Translations under genes and position numbers: made by a program
Source: Apiospora phragmitis
Taxonomy: Eukaryota; Ascomycota; Sordariomycetes; Amphisphaeriales; Apiosporaceae
Assembly: GCA_038363925.1 (NCBI GenBank)
Contig: JAQQWL010000008.1
Location: forward strand, 1,860,001 to 1,924,000
Length of the DNA stretch: 64,000 nt
Direction: 5' to 3'
Notes under the pieces: generated by a model
Seen by the model: only the letters and a program-made list of their open reading frames with translations
Told to the model about the DNA's origin: nothing
Database searches by the model: none
Shown: positions 1 through 11,356 of the stretch, in pieces
Layout of the letters: the number at the start of each line of letters is the position of its first letter
Position numbering within the stretch: position 1 is the first letter of the stretch

Positions 1-904
1 TCAGATCCTTCTTAAGATTAGCTAACTATTACCGGATTTTCGTCCCCGGATTTAGCAGGATAGCGACACCCCTAACGAACTTAATAAAGAAAGACGAACT
101 ATTTTAATAAATAAAAAAAGAAGATAAGGCCTCTCACGATATAAAAAACGGATCCTTAACGAACTAATATTTCGCGTAGCAAATCCGTCTAAACCCTTTA
201 AAGTCGAAACCGATACATTGGATTATACGATTAAAAAATAACTAAGCTAACGAAACGATAACGGAAAGTCGCACCCTGTCGTATTCTTCTCGAAAAAGCT
301 TAATAAACTAGAATTTAATTATTAAATCTATAATAAAAAATTAATAACTATTATTAAAACTTATAAAAAATAAAGATATTATTTTAACGAAATAAAAAAA
401 CTAATTAAAGTTTATACCGATTATAAAAACCTTATAATATTTATTATTATTAAAGAGTTAAATAAATAATAAATACGATAGTTTAAATTCTTTTTAAAAT
501 TTAACCTCACTATTATTTATTAAAAAAGTAACGAGAACGGTCGCGCCGAATATACTAAGCCGACAACCGGACTATTAAAAAGAGGTTCCGCCCGAAACGC
601 GAACAATTCTCACCTACGATTAAAATAATAACCTCGCACCCTTAGAATAACTAAACGTTACGAACCACGTTTAATGTAATAATAAATAAGTTATTAAGTT
701 TTAATAATTTAATTAAAACCTCGACCCTACGAATTACTTTAAAAATTATCTCGAAAACTATAACGGTTTTACCTTTTATTAAAACAAGATCTATATCCCT
801 AAATAATATCGTAAAAACTTTATTAAAGAATTCTATAAATACCCTATACATAGATATTAAAGAATATTTAAAACCTGGAAACGAATTACTAAATAATTCG
901 ACTA

Positions 905-2110
905 TAAAAACCCTCAAGCCGATCGTGGCTAAAGTAATTAATAAATACGACCTTTATAACAAAGCTAAGGCCGCTAGACATCAACCATATGAAGAATTAC
1001 AGCCGATCCTACCGCTAAATAAGGCGTGGAAGACAATCGCACTTAACTTCGTAATTAAGCTGCCCCTATTAAAAAAACCCATAACTAAGGTTAATTATAA
1101 TAGCATCTTAATTATTACGAATAAATTCACGAAATATACTTACTTCTTACCGTATAAGGAATTTAGTAATACTAGTGACCTAGCTTACACATTCCTTCGA
1201 ACAATCGTCAGTTAGTACGGACTACCCGAAACGATTATCTCTGATAGAAACAAGTTGTTTACCGCTAAATTCTAGAGGTCATTTATAACACAACTCGTCG
1301 TTAAACATAAGCTATCGACGGCTTACTACCCTTAGACGAATAAATAAACCGAGCGAATAAACTAGACTTTAAAATAATATTTACGCTATTATATTAATTA
1401 TAAATAAGACAACTAGGTACGATTATTATTTATAATTTAATTCGTTTATAATAACGCGGATAACGAAACTATACGCATATTATTATTCCGAGCGAACTAC
1501 GGATATAATCCGGAAATTACCCGAAAACCCTTAGAAAAAGAGCTAGTATTAATCGCGACCATTTAAATCGAAAAATTAAAAAAACTCTAAATTACGTTAT
1601 AATAAGACCTCACTTTCTTCTAATAACGAATAAAAAAGTATGCCGATTAAACTAAATTAAAAAGACTAACCTTAAAAGAAAAAAAAAGGTATATCTCTTA
1701 TAACGAAACATAAAAACTAAGCGACTAAGCGATAAACTAAACTTTAAAAAATCGGACTATTTAAAATCGTAAAAATCATTTTAAAAACTAATTATCGATT
1801 ATTACTACTTAAAATAATACAAATACACCCTATATTTTATATCTCTTTATTTAAGCCAGCCTCCGAAAATACCCCGATCAATACATAACTAAAAGTTATA
1901 ATAAATTAATACGAATACGAAGTCGAAAAAATTATTAATAAAAAAAAACTAAACGGAGGTACTAATACCTCGTTTAATAAAAGGGTTACCTACTTAAAAA
2001 ACACCTGACGAACGCCGCGGAAGAGCTTCGGGAGTTCGAACAGCAGGATCAGCGGGAGGTACCAGAGGGCCCAGACCCCCGAAATCAGCCAGACCTAAGG
2101 AAGCCCAGTC
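905..2110 (+). pseudogene. Gypsy integrase-chromodomain relic of G1
   Basis: An open stretch at 925-1215 reads as a Ty3/Gypsy integrase core (KAWKTIALNFVIKLP, then NSILIITNKFTKYTYFLPYK), including the first catalytic Asp region, here mutated to Asn in both LNF and ITN. Further on, 1905-2000 reads like a chromodomain start (EYEVEKII...). The 2010-2090 segment still encodes a normal-composition tail (NAAEELREFEQQDQREV) that escaped most mutation. In chromoviruses the integrase inserts cDNA and the chromodomain guides it to heterochromatin. Numerous in-frame stops lie between the readable patches, so this is a dead copy. Confidence 0.75.
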
Positions 2111-2616
2111 CACGTTAAGAGGAACGCCCATAAACTAGAGGTCCCCTACCAAACAACTTTCGTAGCCCTTTAAAATAGGGAGGATGTCGTCCTCCTTATC
2201 TAATTCCTCTATATTACGACTAAATAAATCGGCACCCCTTTCTTTTACTTTCCGACGAATCTTCCGGATCCGTAATAACCGACCCGCCGCTCTAGTAAGC
2301 TAAAACTAAAGCTTAATTAATTCCGAATATAGCGATAGAAGTTTTTAGTTTATAACCTCTTTATCTTCGTCTAGCTTACGCTATTACGTTAAAACCTTTT
2401 TTAAAAACGAAGCTACTAAAAAATTATCGTATAAATAACCACGACTTACATATTTTTCGTAGCGTAAAAAACGATCCGAAATATAGTAATTAAACTTCTT
2501 ATTCTTAAAATAATACGAATAAAGTATATCGGCTAAGCGACCATTAAAAATAATAAAATAATAAAAAAAAGAACGCTTATAAGCTTTAATAAAAAACTTT
2601 TTAATACAACCTAATA

Positions 2617-2705
2617 TTATAATAAATATATATTATAATAAATATATATTATAATAAATATATATTATAATAAATATATATTATAATAAATATATATTAT
2701 AATAA
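2617..2705. repeat. AT-rich 16-bp tandem repeat
   Basis: About five and a half head-to-tail copies of ttataataaatatata, just upstream of the G1 polypurine tract. Probably slippage in RIP-mutated sequence. No function is suggested. Confidence 0.85.
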
Positions 2706-2813
2706 AATAAAAAAAAGGAAAACTTATAAAAAATCCCGATACGATAGGAGAATAACGAGTACTTATAACGACTAATTACTTTAAAAACAAAGTAATAAAG
2801 AGAGGAGAAATAG

Positions 2814-3530
2814 TATTATAACCTAACCTAAACAGGCGGCTAAAATCCATTATCCGGCACGGAGCCAGGATAACCCGAGGCGCTTACGAAACCCTATATA
2901 AAAAGCTAGTTAATAATAATAGCCCTACTACACCGCTATAGAACGTTAATAAGTAATAATACGATAATAATATACCACGATCAGCTAACTGAGGATAGAT
3001 TAAAGTGGACAGATAAAAATAAATAAATAAGAATAGATAAATAAGATAAGGCAAATAATAAAAGATAGCTTAAAAGTTACGTATAAATAAGATAAGGGAG
3101 CTATAAGATCACGACGCTCCTAGTAATCCAGGAGCGACGAGATCACGACGCTCCCGGTAATCTAGGAGCGACGGGATTACGACGCTCCTAGCGACCTAAC
3201 TCGGATTAATAAAAGAGGGATTAGATATATAACGATAAACGTTTTTTATATATTTTATATATTTTATATATTTTATATAAATACTTTCTATTTTAATAAT
3301 TAATTTAAATATTAATCTTAACTTATTAATAAAATAAACAGCTTTAATAAAACTATTATATATACCCTTAAGCCTACGCCCCTTAATTACCTTCGTTTTT
3401 ATAAACTATTACTCATTATATTAATAAAAGCGACTTCTACCGCACGTTTAGATACTCTCTCGTATTATTAATATAAACCCTAGTACGTCTTTACTAGGTT
3501 TCTTTTAGAACCTAGATAGCGTTCGTTATA
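2814..3530 (+). repeat. 3' LTR of chromovirus G1
   Basis: 717 bp. It begins tattataacctaacc (RIP-altered TGTTACAACCCGACC) after the purine-rich stretch agagaggagaaatag, and ends gcgttcgttata (from ...TTACA). Both ends match the LTRs of G2. The centre differs from the G2 LTRs: instead of the gcgagattattaag-type units it carries 34-bp repeats at 3107-3196, so G1 and G2 are distinct LTR variants. Confidence 0.85.
3107..3196. repeat. 34-bp tandem repeat inside G1 LTR
   Basis: Units start at 3107, 3141 and 3175 (gatcacgacgctcc...ggagcgacg). Each unit contains an internal inverted pair, cgctcc and ggagcg. The third unit is partial. The position matches the tandem-repeat zone of the G2 LTRs, but the sequence differs. 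Confidence 0.8.
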
Positions 3531-3702
3531 GGGTTTAAGTGGTGCTATGTTACTATATTCTATTGTTCATATCTATTTATAATACTAGTTACGATGGGCA
3601 TCGTATGCCCCTCTTAAAAACAGAAAAGGGGTTCGTACGCGCAGGCACGTGGCACCTATTTTAGAGCAATATAAACAGCTTTAGTTCCAGCTGTTCTAAT
3701 AG
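3531..3702. repeat. Copia LTR fragment
   Basis: Matches the right three-quarters of the ~214-bp LTRs at 25127, 47026, 60684 and 61669 (shared ggcatcgtatgcccct, gggttcgtacgcg, gcacgtggcacc, then agctgttctaata at the end). The left quarter is missing because chromovirus G1 is inserted here. It is less mutated than the other copies. Confidence 0.8.
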
Positions 3703-5900
3703 AAACTGTTTAAAGAAAGAGAGAATAAATTATATTTATAAATTATTTAAGCTTTTTAAGTCTTATTAAAGGAGTTTATTTAATTTAAATTTAATAAGAT
3801 TAATTAAGACTTAACGTTAAGGCTAATAAAGAAAAAAAAATTCAGCCTTAAAGGTTATTAATAAAATTTAATCACAGCGTCGGTTATATTTTTTAAAGTG
3901 TAATAATAACTTAATTAAAGCTTTAAAGCTATATTAAGCTTAAGTATTAAAGCTTAATAATAATATTAAAGCTTATATATTTAAAACTACGTACGCTACT
4001 ATTAATTAATTAATATAAAGCCGAAAGGCTATATTAAAGTATTATTAATAAAAGGTACTAAGCTTAAATTTAAGCTTATGTTTAATACTATTTACTGCTT
4101 AAGAGATACATTTCGTACCCTGGATCTTCGATAAACGAACCTAAGCTTTACCTTTAAGCATAACATATTTAAACCTTTTATTAACCGTATACTGAAAGCT
4201 AACGAGACCCTTTATACCTTTAAAATTTATTAAGTAAAAAGATTTATTACTCGATATCTTAAGATTAAAACTATACTCTCTTAGACCATGGATTTTAAGC
4301 GCGTTAATTATATATTCGAAGAAAATATTAAGCAGTTTTTTAATTTCCTTAGTATAGATTTTATAACGGCGTCCTATAACGATTTATTTAATAAGTCCTT
4401 GAAATAATAAATATTATTAGTTTTTATATTAATAATTTCTAAACTAGCTAGGTCAAGGTGCGTATATAAGTACACAAGGAAAATGTCGCGCTGCGAATCT
4501 CTTTAATAAATCTAAAAAAACGAACTTTATTAAATTAGTCTTTTTAACCCTTTTAATCCTTTTACGTATATAATATTTAAGTATTATTCTCTTTATAATC
4601 TCTTTTACGCATTTATTAATATATCCCCTTTAAATTTATTTATAATACGAATAAGATTAATAATATTATAGGCTTAAAAAGTACTTACTATATAATCGGC
4701 CCGTTAAAATTATTTAAGGTTTTTATTTAAAATACCGCCCACGGAGAATAAGCGACGGCTATCGAGTTTATTAACACTAATAATATTACGCTACCTCTTT
4801 TAATTATATTTAAAGGCGTTAACGTATAATAATAATAGTCTTAAACTTAAGCGACGAGTTTTTCGACTTAATTATCGATATTAAAGACTAGCTATTCGCC
4901 GCGTCTTTAAAAGGATAAATTAATAACGAGCTAGCTATAGTATAGCTGCTTAATATCTATCTGCCGCGGACTAAGCCGTAGGACCCTAACTAATTGCGCC
5001 TGCTTATCTTAGATGGCCACGGCAGCCACGCCTAGGACTACTTTATAAAAAAGTGTATTATAAGTAAAGTTTAACTGCTATATTTACCTGCGCACATTTC
5101 CCACGTGCTGCAGCCTTTAAATATAAACCCCTTTTCGATGTTTAAGCGATGAGTGCGTAATTATTTAACTCTCCGCTATTAATTAATATTTAATATAAAC
5201 GTGAATAAAACGAACTTTATTTAAGCGTAGCATAAGGCCCGCGAGTCTAATTTTAAAGAAAAAGTAATAGCTAGTGGGTGGTAAGTTACCGGAATTCACC
5301 CAAGAGATATCTCTAAGCCCCTGAAATCCAGGTTGCGCAGATACGAGCAAGGCCAAGCCCCAGGGGCAGTCCCTCCGCCCCCCAGTCCACCTCCTAACGA
5401 GCTGACCCTTCTCCGGGAAGCGCCCACGCCGTCATATGCGCCAAATCGAAGTCCTGGCTCGGGATGGGGGCGCGCAGTTGGATGGCGCCCGCAGGAGGCT
5501 TTTGGTTCGCAATCTTGGAAAGGGGCTTAATACCTTGAACGCCCAGATAGCCAGCTTAGAACAGGAGAGGGACCGACTGCAAGCTGAGTTGCATAAATTA
5601 TGCAAGCCCAAACCCCGTCAGGCAGTTAAGAGCCCCAATGGGGCTTACGTTACGATACGGGACATCATGGAAGTCAAGCAGGGGATGGGGGTTCAACAGC
5701 AGGACCCCCCAGCTAAAAGTGACGTAGATGAGAAGATCCAGGCTATTAGTTCCGATTCTGAGAGTGACTCTGATATTACCAGCTGTATTGAAATAGAAAT
5801 TCGCTGAGATTATATTTTTGTAATTTTTCCTTAATTTATTATTAAAAATAGTAGTTAGGTTGGTGTTAACTTTGGTGATGAAAACACACAACACGTATGC
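3703..5900 (+). mobile_element. pogo/Fot-type DNA transposon relic (P3)
   Basis: A RIP-mutated stretch with a transposase relic read on the plus strand. It is moderately AT-rich up to ~5270 and of normal composition after that. I could not fix its terminal inverted repeats, so the boundaries are approximate. The left edge abuts the Copia LTR fragment. The transposase stop at 5805-5807 is followed by an AT-rich 3' tail. Confidence 0.5.
4985..5807 (+). pseudogene. DDE transposase (pogo/Fot type), C-terminal half, broken
   Basis: From ~5003 the plus strand reads LILDGHGSHA-stop-DYF, the second catalytic Asp block of pogo/Fot DDE transposases. Next comes LYLPAH-PHVLQPLNINPFSMFKR (around 5080-5140), the conserved block in front of the third acidic residue, and then KARESNFKEKVIASGW and HPRDISKPLKSRL up to ~5335. 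The frame ending at 5530 then gives way to another frame from ~5436. That frame carries a coiled-coil-like C-terminal tail (LNTLNAQIASLEQERDRLQAEL) and PNGAYVTIRDIM, ending at 5807. At least one frameshift near 5436 and in-frame stops before 5270 make it non-functional. RIP stops abruptly within the gene at about 5270. Confidence 0.7.
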
Positions 5901-7093
5901 TCTATGGTGCTGTGGTCGGCACTCTCTAAACAGGAGCTATTCCTGTCAGAACGCGGCCTTCTGTTCGGTAAAATTCATCGTATGACGACTGCAATCAAAC
6001 GCATAATTCAGTGAAAAGTGGTGTGTATGTCTGATCTATCTGCTCTGTAGTGAAATGAACTATTTTTTTTGGCTTATAAGCCGATGTGTGCACGTGCACC
6101 TAGTTACGTCAGCCACCATGCTGGACTAGGTTCTCTGGCCCTGCTACATTACCTACATACTTACTTTGACTCCCCACAGCGCATGCCGTCCGACTTGGTG
6201 CCTCAATGTTTGAATCCCATTGGACCCACGTAAAAAGGTTCTGATATGGACCTTGAAAGTCGCCCACTTGGTGTCCTACTCTAAAATTGTGACACTCGTC
6301 TATTATACCGGCCATGCCCCGCAAGACTGCCGCTGTGCACTAGAACACCAAACACGTCATGTAGAAGTCAGCAGAAGTCAGCAGCACCTTCTATTCCACC
6401 GCTTATAGTTGATGTGCAGCGTACCATACCCATCTTCAATTAGCAACACTCCGTCGGCAATCCAAGTTAATCACATATGTCTCCCTTGGATGTCTTCAAA
6501 CCTCCGGAAGACCCCGTCGTATCAAAGGTGGATACACACGGGCCATAAACCACCTACCCATCTCTTCTCAGCGTTGCAAAAACGCGAGATAGGCTAAACC
6601 GACCTAGTAGGACACTCCTAATCCGCGGCTCTCGAAGTGTCCGGGTATGTATTCGGACATTGATATAATCTTCTTTGTATGCAGCTCACCTCTATCTGAG
6701 TTGGGAATCCATCATATCACTCTGTTGCAGTGAGAGGTAGACAGGGTACGCTCCTTAACGCGGCTAGCGCGCTATACTAGCATTTCCTTTGTACATATAA
6801 GCAGCACATGGCACTTCTCTTTTGTGATCCTTTTCTCTTCCTTTAGTTAGCACTTTATACCCTATCTGACGCTCTCTTTCGTGCAACACACTCTCTATTG
6901 AAATCTACGCATGAAGCCGAGCTCGTATCTTTCGGAAAGCCCTGCACATGGTATAATATCAAGTAGCCAAAACACCTCTTCTAAGGAGCCTATTTGTAGA
7001 GTAATAAACCACAGATCCTCTATGCCCTCCTAACGCTACTTTGACTGTCCCTCATATGCATTCGAGTCTCATATCCCCAAATGCGTGTCATCA
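5808..7093. other. Intergenic, no gene recognised
   Basis: Normal base composition. Reading frames here are short, overlap on both strands and show no recognisable protein. Small items seen: a gtgcacgtgcac palindrome at ~6089, and a direct repeat of agaagtcagc at ~6363-6385. The final ~300 bp is the presumed 3' flank of the MFS gene. Confidence 0.5.
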
Positions 7094-8737
7094 TCACGCA
7101 TTCACGATCTTACTGGAGTCTTCCACATCTTCGCGCTTCTCCCCTTCCAGGCCGTAGTCCGTCTCGAGCTCAGTCCTCAGGGGCACATGCTTCTCCACGG
7201 CGACCGCGATCAGCCCCGTGGCGCCAAACGCCATGGCCCCGAACCAGACCGCCTTGAGCACATCCAGATACACGCCCAGGACCTCGGACTTGACCCCGGG
7301 GCTCAGGGTCTGGACGTAGGGCCCGCTCGCGAGTTCATACGCCCTGCCACCGCCCAGCGCCTCCCGGGCGACGGGGTTCGAGATCCGGTAGGACAGCTGG
7401 CCGAAGCGGTTGTTGAAGATGATGCCCGGGACCGTAATGCCCCAAACGTAGCCGAAGCTTCGTAGGAAGGAGTAGACGCCCGTGGCCGCCGCGACGTCTT
7501 TCTCGGGCATGCTGGCCAGTATGGCTGGTAGCGTGGTTGGAAGGATGCAGGCGCGGCCAAGGGCATCGACGATCTGGAGCATGGCCCAGCCGCCGGCGTG
7601 CGTGTGCAGGCCGAGCAGGGTGTTGAGACCGGGCCCGAGCGTGCTCAAGACGAAGCCGATCAAGTGGAGGCCGCGGTAGTGTCCCGTTTTAGAGAGGCCG
7701 ATGCCGGCGACGGCGGACCCGGGGATGAGCAGGAACATGAACGGCATGAAGTTGACGCCGGTCTGCAGCAGGGTCGTGCCCCGGATCGCCAGGAAGTAGA
7801 CCGGCCAGAAGAAGCACACCCACTGAAGAAGCATCGAGGTCACGAAGATCATGTAGAAGGCCGCTGCCGAGGTCCTGTTGTAGAAGATATGTGGAGGCAC
7901 GCACGGGTTCGCGTTTTTGATGAGACGCTCGTAGCCGTGGAAACACGCCCAGCCCACGCATCCCACCACTATGGGAACGATGGTGTGCCAGGATGACCAC
8001 GGATGCACTGTACCACCAAAGGTGAGACCGACGAGTAGAGAGACGATCGACCCGATGAAGATGACGTTGCCGACCCAGTCTACCTTCACACCTAGATCTT
8101 TCAGAGGGGTTGGAATGTGCTTGATTCGAAGCAGGAAGAACATAACCGGGAGAACAAGGCCACAGATGGGAAGGTTGAGAAAGAAGCACCAGCGCCACGC
8201 TCGATCCGCGATAGCACCACCCACGACGGGGCCTAGTATCGAGCCCATTGCAGCAGTAGACAGCACGATGCCCAAGTACTTCCCCCTTTCCCTCAGCGGG
8301 ACCATATCGCAGACAATCAACTCGACCAAGAGCATGATGCCGCCGCTTCCGAGACCCTGGACTGTGCGACCGGCTATCATGGTCGCAGTGCCATTGGCAC
8401 CGCCCGCAATGCCGCTCCCGAGCGCGAAGATGGTGACAGAAATGATCATGGGCCAGCGACGCCCGAAAATGTCGCATAGTTGGGCGATACCCGGCTGCAC
8501 CACGGTTTGTGCGAAAACGAAGCAGTTGGCCACCTCAACGTACTTGTCGCCTATGTAGAGGGTGGACGATATGTGCGGGAGCGCAATGGCAATTATGGAT
8601 CCATCGAGGGACGCCGTCAGGGCAATGAGACAGAGGGATATGATCACGAGCCAAAACGATGCGCTTTTGGGAGAAGATGCCGGCGTCACGCTCTGGCCAG
8701 TGTCGGATTTCTCGTTTGAAGTCATCGGTGATGCCAT
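7094..8737 (-). CDS. MFS drug:H+ antiporter, 14-TM (DHA2-like)
   Basis: A 547-residue intronless membrane transporter, presumably in the plasma or vacuolar membrane, expelling small molecules against protons. The N-tail of ~26 residues is polar. TM1 follows with LDGSIIAIALP at ~44-54, the DHA2 signature, then D-x-x-GRR (motif A) at ~89-94. Next are GRTVQGLGSGG at ~123-133 and GSILGPVVGG (motif C of antiporters) at ~165-174, followed by WRWCFFLNLP at ~181-190. Length and motifs fit fungal multidrug or toxin-efflux pumps such as those in secondary-metabolite clusters. The open frame extends 14 codons upstream to a GTG, but the first ATG is at 8735-8737; a second ATG lies four codons on. It lies downstream of the P450 on the same strand, 824 bp away. 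The substrate is unknown. This is the only clearly intact enzyme-cluster-type gene in the island. Confidence 0.9.
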   Translation of the reverse strand: MASPMTSNEKSDTGQSVTPASSPKSASFWLVIISLCLIALTASLDGSIIAIALPHISSTLYIGDKYVEVANCFVFAQTVVQPGIAQLCDIFGRRWPMIISVTIFALGSGIAGGANGTATMIAGRTVQGLGSGGIMLLVELIVCDMVPLRERGKYLGIVLSTAAMGSILGPVVGGAIADRAWRWCFFLNLPICGLVLPVMFFLLRIKHIPTPLKDLGVKVDWVGNVIFIGSIVSLLVGLTFGGTVHPWSSWHTIVPIVVGCVGWACFHGYERLIKNANPCVPPHIFYNRTSAAAFYMIFVTSMLLQWVCFFWPVYFLAIRGTTLLQTGVNFMPFMFLLIPGSAVAGIGLSKTGHYRGLHLIGFVLSTLGPGLNTLLGLHTHAGGWAMLQIVDALGRACILPTTLPAILASMPEKDVAAATGVYSFLRSFGYVWGITVPGIIFNNRFGQLSYRISNPVAREALGGGRAYELASGPYVQTLSPGVKSEVLGVYLDVLKAVWFGAMAFGATGLIAVAVEKHVPLRTELETDYGLEGEKREDVEDSSKIVNA

Positions 8738-9561
8738 TTGGAATGATCTATTGTGAGGGGCATCAGGTTTCTCCTTCACCAGGTGTAAGTGGAGGGTATT
8801 ACCATCAAACTGTTGGGCACGAATGAATGATGTGACTGATTATAGCTATGTTGCTAGGGTAATTGGATCAGAAGCATCAAGCGTGAAGGATGGCTTGATC
8901 GATAAGGTCCTAACTCGGGGGTTGCCCTGACACCCAGAGACAGGAGTGGCAATGCATGGGAAGTACCACCCACCGCCGCGAAAAACGAAGGCAGAATCAG
9001 GCAACCGGTCAGGCACCTGAGTAGATGATGTGACAAGGCTGCACGGCACGCCTCGGTCGCTCGCTGATCACGGCACGCCATGCGCGGCAAAAATATATTC
9101 ATCTCGGCTCTGGTGATACTTGGCAAATACGCGGGTACACTGCAACTCGTTGCAGGAATCCGTTGCAGGGCGTGGATAAAGCCGCGACACCACCACACGC
9201 TGACACGGTCGGGCTGCATATAATTGAAATGTTGGCTGCGTTGGATGTAACCAACGGTTCAGGCGGCCCCCATCCCCCAGCACCACATGCCTGCTCAGCC
9301 CCCTAGCAGTTGGCTGTGCCTTCTGATCCGGGGAGATCCGGGCGTCAATTCAGCACCACCTGGATCTGCCGGTCGCCCAGAATGTGAATCAATAATTACG
9401 GGGTTGCGGGGCCGAAATGAAAACTGGCGAATTGATGGAGAGATAATCGCAATTCAATCAATGTACTATCAGCTCGGTACCGGCTAAATCGACCCATTCA
9501 TCTGCTGCAATGAAACATAACTAGATCACTAAACCTCTCCCGCCTTCCGTCTTCTTGGGGG
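8738..9561. other. Promoter region of the MFS gene / 3' flank of P450-1
   Basis: 824 bp of normal-composition DNA between two minus-strand genes. Overlapping frames of 60-120 codons on both strands show no recognisable domain and no consistent intron structure, so I read it as non-coding. A CT-rich tract and TATA-like signals are not convincing enough to place a core promoter. Confidence 0.5.
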
Positions 9562-11356
9562 CTATTTTGCCCACTCGACATGACATGGGTAGCCATTGAC
9601 GGGGTGCAGCCCTCCAGTGTCCGTTTGGTACGCGCGATCTCCATACAGGGTTCTGATCGGCTCGCCAAACACCCGTCTCTTCAATCTCGCCAACATGCCC
9701 ATTGCTGCCTCGTTCTTGGCATCAAATTCATCATATGCATCTGTGATCTTGAGGTCCCTGCAAGTCAGGATCAAGGCCGTCCTGAGCTCATTCCAAACCA
9801 ATGTCTGGCCAATGCAGTTCCTTGGGCCCTGTTCAAAGGGGCGGAATGCAGATGGATCTGCATGCAACTCGTGCTCAGGTCCAACAAGAAACCGGTCCGG
9901 CAGAAACTCACGGGCTCTCGGCCAAATGCGGGGATTGGTATGTAGCGCCTGGTGGAGGATGTTCGCGCCAACATAGTCTATGGGTAGTTCGGTCCCCTCC
10001 AGGTCCTTGATGGTCGCTCCTGGACGTCCGGCGCGCATTGTTCCAGCGGGCGCATAGACTCGCAACGTCTCCTTGATGAACGCTTGGGTGACCTTGCAGC
10101 TGTTCAGCAGGCTTGGGTTCTCCTTCAAGAGGTGCGAGGCGTCGTCGGGGATCTTGCCGAAAACCTCGTCGTGCTCTTGTCTCAGCTTGTCAAGCCAGTC
10201 CGGATGCTTTGCAAGCATATGATATAAGTAGACCATCAGAGAGGCGGTTGAGTCGGTGCCACCAAAAAGGAACAGTCTGATTTGGTAGGAAGTATATGCC
10301 GCGAAAGTCTCGTCGAGGGCATTCTTTTGTGTGGCGCCCGTAGCCTGGTTCTCGGCTAAGTACGCTTCGATGGCCAACCTAACAACGGACTTGATGGACT
10401 TGGGGCTCTCCTTGAAATCACCCGAAAGACTCTCACTCTTGATCTCTTGGAACCGTTTGTCCAATTCCTTGCGGATGTAGGTGTTCACTAGGTATCCATT
10501 GTACTTCTGGATCAACGGTCGGAGCGGGTTCATAAGCACGCGAGGATCCCAGAAGGAGTGCCAGCTCAAGATACGCCCAAGTGCCGCCGTCAAAGGATTT
10601 TGACGTCGCTGTGCGTTTGAATCGTCGTCCCTTTAATCATCAGTCCGAGGAAGAGATCGCCAGATGAACATTGACGGAACTTACAACGTGACCTTCAAGA
10701 TGATTTCCTCGGTCAGCTTACTTGTGAACTGATCGAGTGGGAACATCCCTTTCCCAATCTTTTCGATGAGCTTCTCGCGAAAAACCAGCATCGAATCGAC
10801 AATATAAGGAACGCTGTTGAGCATGGCTCCAGTGCTAAACCCGGGATTGAACAGGATCTCCAGTACTTCCATTCGTCGCCGTTCATACCCTGAAGGTTAG
10901 GGCCACCGGTGATTGGGTGCATAAACCTAACGGCAACGTCCGTTTTCGGTAGGTTGTACTTATTGCAGATTTGATTGACCGGTTCCGGGCCGAAGACCGT
11001 GAATAGTGCCGGGTAGACTGGCCAGAAGTCCATGAGGAAAACCTCGGTGTTGGCATACTCCTGGCAGAGATCCCGCATGGCAAACTGCACAGAACAGTCG
11101 GGAGGAATTCGATTCACGTACTCTTGAAGTACGAGGAGGTGGCCGGTAAACCAGCTCCATTCCTTTGGCATGGGCTTCCAGCCGGGTCAGTCATGTACAT
11201 TTGACACAATTGTGTGTGTGCTTGTGTTTAACTCACTACACCTTGCTTGCGAAGTTCATTGATCTTGCGGCGATGGTTATAGACGACATGGATAAGGTAT
11301 CCGAGGGAAGTGCTCAGCAGGATGCCTGCCGTTGACAGAATCGTGTGCCATGACAT
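9562..11356 (-). pseudogene. Cytochrome P450 (P450-1), one frameshift
   Basis: Heme-thiolate monooxygenase, probably an ER-anchored oxidase of a small molecule. Three exons: 11237-11356, 10685-11174, 9562-10630. Introns are 11175-11236 (GTGAGT, branch CTGAC, ends GGAAG) and 10631-10684 (GTAAGT, ends TTAAAG). Reconstructed length is ~559 residues, normal for the class. Seen in order: N-terminal membrane anchor (ILLSTSLGYLIHVV), PMPKEWSWFTGH, I-helix GGTDST (~327-332), ETLR (ExxR, ~391-394), PRIWPRAREFLPDRF, and heme loop FEQGPRNCIG (~469-478) with ligand Cys ~476. Exon 2 has lost one base at 10851-10860: upstream reads DEWKYWRS, downstream reads LFNPGFSTG in another frame. Adding one base makes both intron phases agree. 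The C-terminus (FEQGPRNCIGQ..., YDEFD) resembles CYP59/StcS-like fungal P450s, a tentative call. It may be a sequencing error, or the gene may be dead. Confidence 0.8.

Larger units (their letters stand above)
1..3530 (+). mobile_element. Ty3/Gypsy chromovirus G1, 3' portion, RIP-mutated
   Basis: The right-hand part of an LTR retrotransposon; its 5' part lies outside the window. Positions 1-2100 align along their length with 53980-56040 of the complete element G2 (the same string around ccggattttcgtccccgga at 34 and 54015). Order seen: RNase H-like region, integrase, chromodomain-like end, polypurine tract just before 2814, then the 3' LTR at 2814-3530. Stops pepper all frames and CpA/TpG are nearly absent, as expected after RIP. 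The element sits inside a Copia LTR fragment that resumes at 3531. It is certainly inactive. The family assignment is firm; the subfamily is not determined. Confidence 0.85.

Noticed and set aside
651..917. Minus-strand frame of 88 codons in G1
   Set aside because: It is antisense to the integrase region of the chromovirus; AT-rich RIP sequence produces Phe/Ile/Asn-rich chance frames.
7085..8558. Several plus-strand and minus-strand frames overlapping the MFS gene
   Set aside because: Shadows of the high-GC MFS coding frame.
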